A stretch of 32,032 bases of DNA from an uncultured Acidobacteriia bacterium (GTDB taxonomy: Bacteria > Acidobacteriota > Terriglobia > Bryobacterales > Bryobacteraceae): the NCBI GenBank assembly GCA_903929755.1, contig CAIYVZ010000110.1:1-32032 (forward strand), read 5' to 3'. The position numbers and the translations under genes were made by a program. This document shows positions 26,228 to 32,032 of the stretch, piece by piece (position 1 is the stretch's first letter; each line of letters opens with the position of its first letter). The notes under the pieces were generated by a model that was not told the DNA's origin, searched no databases, and saw only the letters and a list, made by a program, of their open reading frames with translations.

Positions 26228-26896
26228 TCACTGACATCGACTTTCTGTGCCTGGCCGACCTGCCAGCGGCCCCACGGCCATCAACTGACTGGCCAGGATT
26301 GCGGCGCGCGCCCCGGCCGTCCTGATTTCTTCAATGTACTCAACGCCGGGCCCGCTATTTTCAGATATCTCCAACAGCAGTTCCGCGTAGCCATTGATGA
26401 CAGTGAGCAAGTTGTTAAAATCATGGGCCACTCCAGCTGCCAACAGTGCTGCCGTCCTCAGTTTCTGGGCCTCAAGCAGATCGCGCTCCAGGCGCAGGTG
26501 CTCGGTGATGTCGCGCTTGATTGCCACGAAACCAGTCGTTTCACCGGAGGCTCCCAGGATCGGCGAGATTGTGGAGTCCGCCGCGTAGCAGGAACCGTCT
26601 TTCTTGCGGTTGATCAGGCTGCCGCGCCAGATGTTGCCGGCCAGCAGCGTACTCCATAGCTCTGCATAAACCTCCGGACTCTGCCTGTCGGATTTGAGGA
26701 TCCGGGCATTCTCTCCGTAGACTTCGTCCCGGGAATAGCCGGTGACTCTCTCAAATGCGGGATTGCAGTATTGAATCGCCCCAGCCCGATCCGTTATGAG
26801 TATCTGTTCCTCGGTATGCGCAACCGCGGTAACAAGACACGCCAGCTGGTTCGGTGCTTCGCTGGTTTTCATCTCTACTGTGGATTCGCTCGTCAT
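26228..26896 (-). CDS. PAS-HisKA protein lacking the ATPase domain (truncated kinase)
   Basis: The 222-residue product has one PAS domain (QILITDRAGAIQYCNPAFER to TTGFVAIKRDITE, residues 31-132) and a HisKA helix pair with His158 in [16 protein letters not shown]. It then ends shortly after LASQLM, where a normal kinase would continue into the HATPase. ATG 26896 is supported by AAGGA five bases upstream and by a 4-base ATGA overlap with the small exported protein; the longer open frame from 27406 is not family-like. The kinase-like continuation exists one frame away, suggesting an extra G in the GGGG run at 26270-26273 (minus strand), but even restored the ATPase is missing. It cannot autophosphorylate alone; it may be a pseudogene or a phospho-acceptor/dimerisation partner. 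Confidence 0.75.
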   Translation of the reverse strand: MTSESTVEMKTSEAPNQLACLVTAVAHTEEQILITDRAGAIQYCNPAFERVTGYSRDEVYGENARILKSDRQSPEVYAELWSTLLAGNIWRGSLINRKKDGSCYAADSTISPILGASGETTGFVAIKRDITEHLRLERDLLEAQKLRTAALLAAGVAHDFNNLLTVINGYAELLLEISENSGPGVEYIEEIRTAGARAAILASQLMAVGPLAGRPGTESRCQ

Positions 26897-27060
26897 CTGC
26901 GTCCTTCTTCGTAGGTGTTCAGCCATGCGCAGGACACGACGCCGAGTTGTGTGCAGCCGGCGGAGGAGTCGGAGTCGGCTGCGGCGTGGAGGACTCCGCT
27001 GAAACTCAGGAGGGAGAGCGAAAGGAACCAGGCGAGAAAAGAACGGGTTTTGACAGGCAT
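26893..27060 (-). CDS. Small exported peptide, 55 aa
   Basis: This gene is below the usual ORF cut-off. It starts at ATG 27060 and ends at TGA 26893-26895, overlapping the ATG of the PAS-HisKA gene as ATGA, so the two are probably translationally coupled. The N-terminus is a textbook signal peptide (MPVKTRSFLAWFLSLSLLSF, cleavage near LHAAA-D). The mature part is only about 27 residues, with two cysteines (Cys36, Cys44) that could form a disulfide and a C-terminal YEEGRR. I recognise no family. The ribosome site is weak. The coupling suggests a role tied to the sensor, for example a periplasmic accessory peptide, but that is inference. Confidence 0.55.
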   Translation of the reverse strand: MPVKTRSFLAWFLSLSLLSFSGVLHAAADSDSSAGCTQLGVVSCAWLNTYEEGRR

Positions 27061-27130
27061 GTCTTTGAGATCTGCCCGGGGAGCCGATATTGCGCTGCGT
27101 GGCGCTTACCCGAGGTATGCCGTTAAGAAA

Positions 27131-27146
27131 TGCAAGTGGATGGCCA
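27131..27146 (-). promoter_or_regulatory. Candidate sigma54 promoter for the small peptide/PAS-HisKA pair
   Basis: Read on the minus strand, TGGCCATCCACTTGCA has a perfect -12 TTGCA, a partial -24 (TGGCCA for TGGCAC) and exact GG-N10-GC spacing. Transcription would start near 27120, giving a 60-base leader before ATG 27060. Confidence 0.4.
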
Positions 27147-27385
27147 CTGTCGCCGGGGCCAGGACAGCCGTTCAACGCGGAGAGTTTCAGGAGCCTCGAA
27201 AAACGACAACAGGAAGCGCGAAGCCTGCGGATTTCTATTGGATTGAATAACTTCCAGACACGGAAGCCGCCCGAGGAGGAACGTATGCCTGTGCCGGAAT
27301 TGCCTGGACCGGCACCAACCGGCGGCGGGGGCACGAGCACAAACGCCTGCGAAGTGTTTCGTTTCCAGCCAGGTGCGGACGATAA

Positions 27386-27404
27386 GTGTTCCGTAACGGA
27401 ACAC
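27386..27404. promoter_or_regulatory. Perfect 19-base palindrome, candidate operator
   Basis: GTGTTCCGTAACGGAACAC has 8-base arms and a 3-base centre with no mismatch. It lies about 240 bases upstream of the sigma54-like element of the small peptide/PAS-HisKA pair, a distance compatible with an enhancer site for an NtrC-type activator. No T-tract follows, so it is unlikely to be a terminator. Confidence 0.45.
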
Positions 27405-27465
27405 AACAGAACAGGGGAACATTGCGAAATCCGTATCGGGATGGTCCGATTTGGTACGGCACCTG

Positions 27466-27597
27466 TTACTTTGTGGTGTTGCTCAATAGTTCCAGATCCA
27501 TCAGGATCAGGTCAAAGAGTTGCTGGCCAGCCTTCTCGAAAGCTTCATCGTTGAGTTGCCTGTGTTCCCTTTCGTCATCTAAGCCTGGATCATACGC
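27466..27597 (-). pseudogene. Remnant of a receiver domain
   Basis: A frame with no start of its own ends at 27466 and reads EAFEKAGQQLFDLILMDLEL, which is the stretch around the phospho-acceptor Asp of a receiver domain (normally [15 protein letters not shown]). It breaks off after the Asp strand, and only some 30 residues before it are plausible. It overlaps the last bases of the hybrid kinase in another frame. It is most simply a fragment of a further receiver lost by deletion; a chance resemblance is possible because the match is short. Confidence 0.35.
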
Positions 27598-29923
27598 CTG
27601 CAACCACTTCCTGCTGGGTCTCTTGCTGGCGGTGCATACCACTGCAGTAAAAGCTGAGCATTTCGAGGAGAGCGGTCGCGGGCACGGGTTTACTGAGGTA
27701 GTCGTCCATGCCCGCTTCGACGCAGCGCTCACGGTCCCCCCGCATGGCATGTGCGGTCAAGGCGATCACGGGAGTGTACTCACCCACACGCCTCTGGATT
27801 CTTCGAATTGCGTGAGTTGCCTCGAAACCATCCATCTCTGGCATCTGGATATCCATCAAAATGGCGTCAAAACGTGTGACCGTTGCCATTTGCACAGCTT
27901 CCTTTCCATTCCGGGCAACTGTCACCCTGTGCCCGGCTCTTTGCAGGATCGCGCCCGCAACCTTTTGATTCACCACATTGTCCTCAGCCAGGAGAATGTG
28001 CAAGTGAGTTCCGGCTTTGGGTTCCGCGTCCCCGGCCAAAGTCGCGGCCTCGGGTGATCTCACCCTGTTTCCGGACATCGCCTTAAGGATGGCCGTGCGA
28101 AGTTCATGGGGCCCCACCGGTTTTTTCAAATAGCCGACGATTCCCCGTTCGCGGCCACGTGCCAAATCTCCAGAATGTTCACCCGACGTTAGCATCACGA
28201 CGACATTCCTGGCCAGCCGCGAGGACGTACGAATTTCCTCTGCCATCTGGAAGCCGTCCATGTCTGGCAAATACATATCGGTGAGTACGACGTCGAAGGG
28301 CACACCCGATCGGTACGCGCCTTCGAGCACAAGCAAGGCTTCCCCGGCGCTGCCGGCAGCAACGGGTACCGCCCCCCAGAAACGAAGAAGGTCCATAAGG
28401 GCACCACGACTCGTCGGGTTGTCGTCCACAACAAGGATGGAGGTCCGCGGCAGGCGTTCCTCGTCGGCACTGGAACAGGAGGGAGCGCGTGTGGCAGGGC
28501 CGACATCCACTGCAAAAGAAAACATGCTGCCCGTACCTGGTTCACTGTGGACCGTGAGTTCTCCTCCCATCGCCTCCACGAGACGCGCCGAGATGGTCAG
28601 CCCCAGACCGGTACCTCCGTAGTGCCGCGTAGTGGACCCGTCGGCCTGCGAGAACGGCTGAAAGATCAGTTCCTGTTTATCCGGCGCTATACCGACGCCG
28701 GTATCCTTTATGGAGAAACGGAGGTTAATCCGGCCCAACTGACTCGATGAAACTCCGGCGTTGAGGGCTATCTCGCCGTTGTGGGTGAACTTAACTGCGT
28801 TCCCGAGCAGACTTATCAGGACCTGCCTGAACCGCGTTACATCCCCGAGGACAAATTCGGGAACGTCCGGCTCAACATCGAGAATCAGTTCGAGGCCCTT
28901 TTCGCGGGCACTGAAGGCGACTATCTGCAGCGTTTCCTTAAGGTGGTCGCGCAGATTAAAGGTGACCGGGTCCAGTTCCAGTTTGCCGGCCTCGATTTTT
29001 GAGAAATCCAAAATGTCGTTGATGACCTTGAGGAGGGTATCCGCCGAACTTTTCACCATATTCACAGAGTCCCGCTGTTGGGGTCCCAGATCGGTGTCGA
29101 GAAGGAGTTCCGTCATCCCGACGATGCCATTCATGGGAGTCCGGATCTCGTGACTCATGTTGGCCAAAAAATCGTTCCTGGTCTTATTGGCGGCTTCCGC
29201 CATTTCCTGGGCCGCCAACAATTCGGCGTTGATATCAAACACCTGGGCGGTATTGGGCACCGCGCACTGGGCTGTCCGTGTCGCAATATCCGCCAAATCC
29301 CGGGCGGCACGGAGGAAAGCTCGCTTCAGGACGGCGTGCAGGCTGGCCGTGAAGATGCTGGCCAGAATCAGACCAGCGAAGCAAAGTTGGACAGACCATG
29401 GGGCCAGCGGGCTCAGTCGCCGGTCGGATTTGAGGAGAAGAGTTCCAGGCGAGTCGCCCGGCAGCATCACGGCGCTCACGTCGTACAGGAGTTCCGGCCG
29501 AGCGTCGGAACCAGCTGAGCCCCCGCGAGGGTTGCCCTCCCTTTCAGGCCGCAGCCAGGTAGCGAACGCCGTGCCAGCTGAAGTGTAGATGCTGGCTTCA
29601 ACTACGTTTGGGTTTGATCGAAAGTCTGCAAGAAGTTTGGTTGCGGCTGCCGCGTTGTGAGGTGGAAGCGTGCGGACCTGTTCACGAACTGTTTGCGCCA
29701 AACGCTCAAGTTCAAATTTCCCCCGTTGGCCCAAGTCAAACGTGTTCCATCCCCAATAGCCGGTGAGCGCCAGCAGGATTGGCAGCGCAACCGCCGAACC
29801 GGTGAGCAGCCGAAGCTGCTGCCTGAGGGGAAGGGCACGCAATCTTTCGATAACTTCTGCGACGGGGGACCGGGGAAAAGTGACATCCCCGCCAGTAAGG
29901 GACCTGTCGTTCCGGATGAACAT
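27590..29923 (-). CDS. Membrane hybrid histidine kinase with two receivers
   Basis: The 777-residue protein has a cytosolic N-terminus, TM1 at about 43-60, a periplasmic sensor of about 115 residues resembling CHASE8 ([33 protein letters not shown]), and TM2 at about 178-199. A HisKA follows with His258 in [16 protein letters not shown], then a HATPase (Asn375, [19 protein letters not shown]). Two receivers complete it: Asp549 in [13 protein letters not shown] with Lys601, and Asp691 in [13 protein letters not shown] with Lys745. The architecture is BarA-like but lacks the terminal HPt, so an external HPt is needed; one is encoded 3.7 kb away. GAGG lies ten bases before ATG 29923, directly after a sigma54-like element. 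Confidence 0.95.
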   Translation of the reverse strand: MFIRNDRSLTGGDVTFPRSPVAEVIERLRALPLRQQLRLLTGSAVALPILLALTGYWGWNTFDLGQRGKFELERLAQTVREQVRTLPPHNAAAATKLLADFRSNPNVVEASIYTSAGTAFATWLRPEREGNPRGGSAGSDARPELLYDVSAVMLPGDSPGTLLLKSDRRLSPLAPWSVQLCFAGLILASIFTASLHAVLKRAFLRAARDLADIATRTAQCAVPNTAQVFDINAELLAAQEMAEAANKTRNDFLANMSHEIRTPMNGIVGMTELLLDTDLGPQQRDSVNMVKSSADTLLKVINDILDFSKIEAGKLELDPVTFNLRDHLKETLQIVAFSAREKGLELILDVEPDVPEFVLGDVTRFRQVLISLLGNAVKFTHNGEIALNAGVSSSQLGRINLRFSIKDTGVGIAPDKQELIFQPFSQADGSTTRHYGGTGLGLTISARLVEAMGGELTVHSEPGTGSMFSFAVDVGPATRAPSCSSADEERLPRTSILVVDDNPTSRGALMDLLRFWGAVPVAAGSAGEALLVLEGAYRSGVPFDVVLTDMYLPDMDGFQMAEEIRTSSRLARNVVVMLTSGEHSGDLARGRERGIVGYLKKPVGPHELRTAILKAMSGNRVRSPEAATLAGDAEPKAGTHLHILLAEDNVVNQKVAGAILQRAGHRVTVARNGKEAVQMATVTRFDAILMDIQMPEMDGFEATHAIRRIQRRVGEYTPVIALTAHAMRGDRERCVEAGMDDYLSKPVPATALLEMLSFYCSGMHRQQETQQEVVAGV

Positions 29924-29949
29924 GCTGCGAAGACCTCAAACGACGGTAG

Positions 29950-29965
29950 GCATTCGTGGTGCCAG
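29950..29965 (-). promoter_or_regulatory. Candidate sigma54 promoter of the hybrid kinase
   Basis: On the minus strand CTGGCACCACGAATGC gives a full -24 (CTGGCAC) and -12 ATGC with exact GG-N10-GC spacing. The predicted start near 29938 leaves a 15-base leader that just includes the GAGG ribosome site. This is the best sigma54-like match in the cluster. Confidence 0.5.
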
Positions 29966-30199
29966 TCGAAAAAGCCCGGATATACAGCTGTTCGCTGCTA
30001 CGGGCCACGGTCGGGAATGCTCAAACCTGAGAAAGCGACTCATGAATCGACAGTCGCCGCGAGGGTGTGGAGGCCGGCCAAGCCCCGAACATGATCCATC
30101 TTTCCCCGATTTGACAGCCTGCAGGCGTTCAGCGAGGTACTTGCCGTCAGGCAGCCCATCGCGCCCTGTCTGCAAATAGCCCCGCAGGGGTAAATGCAG

Positions 30200-30222
30200 G
30201 GGCGGGCGACATGAAAGTGGAG
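30200..30222 (+). repeat. Terminal inverted repeat, left end of the IS
   Basis: Starts GGGCGGGCGACATGAAAGTG. It matches the reverse complement of the right end at 21 of 23 positions. It ends one base before the transposase stop codon. Confidence 0.8.
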
Positions 30223-30223
30223 A

Positions 30224-31474
30224 TTAGGCGGCCCGTCGCGCATCCCAATAGTCCTCAAAGCGGTTGTTGAGATAGCAGCATCGCAAGGCGATGATGGCGT
30301 TGGCGCCGCGAAGGGTCCAGAACATGCCGGATTGTTTGAGACGTGCACCGATGACGGTCTTGCATCCGGCTTCAATGACGCCGGAGCCGACAAAGAGGTG
30401 CTGGCGGCGAAACTTCGGGTAGCGCATGCGCTCGGCGTTCTTCTCGAAGTAGTCTGCCTCGATACGAATCTGGTCGGCGACTTCCGGGGTGGCGGGATTT
30501 ATTGATCGAAGGGCGAGAACCAGCTTTTCGATTTTTCCCTTATCGAGTAGTCGTTTCTGGTGAACTGTGATCCAGGCTTTCTGGTTCATGTCGTCGTTGG
30601 GATGCAGTCGGCGCGCCACATCCCACAGGTGTTGGCGAGCGTGATACAGATCGACGATCTGGATGGCGCCGGGAAAATGCAGGTCGGCGTTATTCCAGAT
30701 CCACTCGGCGCCATCGCCGATAACGGCTTTCTTTACCGCGCGGTTCCAGCCGCGATTCCAGGCTTCCAGATAGAGTCGTTTACCGAACGCGTCGGCGTTC
30801 TCAATGGCCCCGGTGTAGGTGGTGGAATCGGGAGCGCGGATGGGGTAGCCCTCTTTGTCCCACGTGGTCTGGGTGAAGACGCATCCCAGCTTAACTTCCC
30901 GAGTGTGGGCGGGCCGCCCTTCCGTCTTGCCTTGCCGACCCACCGTCTCTTTCTTTACCACCGGTATCCCCGTTCCATCCATCTGGATATACAGGATCGG
31001 GATCGGCTCTCCCACGATCACCGGCAGTTCCAGTTGCACGGCTCGCTGCAACTCCCGGCGCTCGCCCTGAGCGATATGGCCTCCGATTGCTTCCGCCGTG
31101 CGCTCCACAGCTTTGGCCGTCACCTCCAGACCAGCCAGCAACTGTATCTGACGGCGTCCGTGGTCGAAGGGCGCTTCCGAACCGATCAGTGCGAGCATGC
31201 GCCGCACGCCAGGCGACAGTTCCAGCTTCTCAATATCGAGAGCGGCATCGGCGGGGAACTGCCCGTTATGGCATTGCGAACACAGGTACCAGGGGCGCAG
31301 GAACCCGATTTCACCGACTACGGTCAGCAAGTGTCGCGAACGCATTTCGCGGTAACGGGCTTTCTGCCCGCAGGGACAGGATATTTCCCGTTCTTCCGCT
31401 CCGGGAGGATTGCCCTGGAGCAACTGGCTCAACGCGGTCGCTCCGGCATGATGCATGGCTGCCCGCATCGCCAT
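30224..31474 (-). CDS. ISKra4-family transposase
   Basis: Characteristic segments include a Cys-rich zinc finger (CPCGQKARYRE, LCSQCHNGQ), ILYIQMDGTGIPVVKKE with the first catalytic Asp, TREVKLGCVFTQ, VIGDGAEWIWN with a second Asp, IQIVDLYHARQHLWDVAR and the final GSGVIEAGCKTVIGARLKQSGM with the catalytic Glu. From ATG 31474 the product is 416 residues. The frame stays open and family-like for 36 more codons upstream (EVEREISALLQLVFQERRKT and following) with no ATG, GTG or TTG, up to an A8 run, so the natural protein is probably a -1 frameshift fusion of about 572 residues with the upstream ORF. The element looks intact and may be active. Confidence 0.92.
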   Translation of the reverse strand: MAMRAAMHHAGATALSQLLQGNPPGAEEREISCPCGQKARYREMRSRHLLTVVGEIGFLRPWYLCSQCHNGQFPADAALDIEKLELSPGVRRMLALIGSEAPFDHGRRQIQLLAGLEVTAKAVERTAEAIGGHIAQGERRELQRAVQLELPVIVGEPIPILYIQMDGTGIPVVKKETVGRQGKTEGRPAHTREVKLGCVFTQTTWDKEGYPIRAPDSTTYTGAIENADAFGKRLYLEAWNRGWNRAVKKAVIGDGAEWIWNNADLHFPGAIQIVDLYHARQHLWDVARRLHPNDDMNQKAWITVHQKRLLDKGKIEKLVLALRSINPATPEVADQIRIEADYFEKNAERMRYPKFRRQHLFVGSGVIEAGCKTVIGARLKQSGMFWTLRGANAIIALRCCYLNNRFEDYWDARRAA

Positions 31475-31542
31475 CTCGACCGCTTCCAGATCCAGTTTGC
31501 CCGTCTTGCGCCGCTCCTGAAAGACGAGTTGGAGCAGCGCGC

Positions 31543-31941
31543 TTATTTCCCGTTCGACTTCCTTCCGGATCGTTTCCGCCGTTTTTTTTCCTGCAGCGTC
31601 AGCGTATCTTCGACCGGCCTTGCGCGGCAGATCCTTTCATTGACCTCAACCAGGTTCTGGCTCAGTTCCCGGAAGCGGTGAAACTCCGCCACTTCCTGCT
31701 GCGCCTTGCGCAAAGCCACAGGCGTGGCGAAGGTCTCGGTAACAGTCTTACCCCCGATCTTCCGCGTAAGCCGATGGAACGGGCCGTGTCCCGGATCGCC
31801 ATCTTTTCGGCAATGACAGCCGGGGGTTCCACAGCGCCCACCTGTTGTCGTGATTGAGCCCGATCGCATATCACCGAGTTGGCCGATCTTGCGTTGAATC
31901 TCGGAGCGTTCTGTTTCCAATGCCGGCAATGCAGTAATCAT
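31543..31941 (-). CDS. IS accessory protein (DUF6788-like), first frame of the IS
   Basis: The 132-residue protein starts at ATG 31941 with AGGAGG five bases upstream. It begins with a helical segment (ETERSEIQRKIGQLGD), carries a small Cys cluster (GGRCGTPGCHCRKDG) and a second helix (LRKAQQEVAEFHRFRELSQN), and ends in a lysine/arginine-rich tail. This arrangement is seen before ISKra4 transposases. Its last 12 codons, after the A8 run at 31582-31589, are probably the unshifted alternative ending; slippage there would carry ribosomes into the transposase frame. The role is likely DNA binding or regulation of transposition. Confidence 0.8.
   Translation of the reverse strand: MITALPALETERSEIQRKIGQLGDMRSGSITTTGGRCGTPGCHCRKDGDPGHGPFHRLTRKIGGKTVTETFATPVALRKAQQEVAEFHRFRELSQNLVEVNERICRARPVEDTLTLQEKKRRKRSGRKSNGK
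31582..31589 (-). other. A8 slippery sequence for -1 frameshifting
   Basis: In frame the codons are GAA AAA AAA CGG, giving the heptamer A-AAA-AAA. A -1 slip continues as ACG GCG GAA and leads without a stop into the transposase. The run is exactly where the two frames must join. Confidence 0.7.
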
Positions 31942-31955
31942 GAGAGCCTCCTGAA

Positions 31956-31977
31956 CCTAGCGTAGCTATACGCTAGG
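31956..31977 (-). promoter_or_regulatory. Inverted repeat before the IS accessory gene
   Basis: Arms CCTAGCGTA and TACGCTAGG flank GCTA, 14 bases upstream of ATG 31941. It could be a transposase/regulator site or a hairpin that shields the ribosome site from read-through transcripts entering the element. Confidence 0.6.
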
Positions 31978-32009
31978 CTTTACGCAACAAAAAAGAAACC
32001 TCCACGGGA

Positions 32010-32032
32010 CTCCACTTTCAGGTCGCACGCCC
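32010..32032 (-). repeat. Terminal inverted repeat, right end of the IS
   Basis: Read on the minus strand it starts GGGCGTGCGACCTGAAAGTG and pairs with the left end at 21 of 23 bases. It runs to the window edge. Confidence 0.8.

Larger units (their letters stand above)
27061..27465. other. Intergenic region upstream of the small peptide gene
   Basis: About 400 bases without a convincing gene. It contains the sigma54-like element at 27131-27146 and the perfect palindrome at 27386-27404. Long open frames on both strands are proline/arginine-rich and do not resemble proteins. Confidence 0.45.
30200..32032 (-). mobile_element. ISKra4-family insertion sequence
   Basis: The element is bounded by near-matching 23-base inverted repeats (30200-30222 and 32010-32032) and carries an accessory protein and a transposase on the minus strand. 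The right repeat finishes at the final base of the window, so the element may extend slightly further and target duplications cannot be judged. The left end lies 277 bases upstream of the hybrid kinase start, outside its predicted promoter. Confidence 0.88.

Noticed and set aside
26926-27406. Long N-terminal extension of the PAS-HisKA reading frame (minus strand)
   Set aside because: It is proline/arginine/serine-rich, has no ribosome site, and the same DNA encodes the better-supported signal-peptide protein in another frame.
27386-28057. Plus-strand 223-aa ORF opposite the hybrid kinase end
   Set aside because: It is the shadow of the receiver-coding strand and shows no domain-like composition.

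Overview
The window reads as GC-rich acidobacterial DNA, most likely from the Bryobacterales/Solibacterales. The best taxonomic clue is the secreted NHL-repeat protein at 1519-3285, whose C-terminal half looks like the TIGR03437 domain typical of Solibacter relatives. A Tat-exported Gfo/Idh/MocA protein and a cytochrome c/PQQ quinoprotein pair fit the same group. All identifications come from reading the sequence; no database was searched.

Bases 1-20100 are tightly packed, ordinary chromosome. They hold the end of a histone H1-like Ala/Lys/Pro protein, a small unknown protein, a HipA-like kinase, the NHL protein, a heparinase-like exported protein, a SprT-like metalloprotein, an S1/P1 nuclease, the uppS-cdsA pair, an O-antigen ligase-like protein, lhgO, the Gfo/Idh protein, apaG, efp, selA, tRNA-Pro(CGG), a nucleotidyltransferase-like protein, the cytochrome c/quinoprotein operon, a propionyl-CoA carboxylase beta-type subunit and tRNA-Ser(CGA). 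Convergent neighbours repeatedly meet within a few bases or overlap.

Bases 20100-30200 are looser and consist almost entirely of signalling genes: a sigma54-dependent NtrC-type regulator, a cytoplasmic three-PAS hybrid kinase, a zinc-ribbon mini-protein, a stand-alone HPt protein, a 55-residue exported peptide whose stop overlaps the start of a PAS-HisKA protein lacking its ATPase domain, a receiver-domain remnant, and a membrane hybrid kinase with two receivers but no HPt. Three sequences with GG-N10-GC spacing and partial sigma54 consensus lie upstream of members of this cluster. A working model is one sigma54-linked phosphorelay island (membrane hybrid kinase to free HPt to receivers) that also carries decaying parts.

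Bases 30200-32032 are an ISKra4-type insertion sequence with near-matching terminal inverted repeats. Its two reading frames join at an A8 slippery run, suggesting -1 programmed frameshifting. The right repeat ends exactly at the last base of the window.
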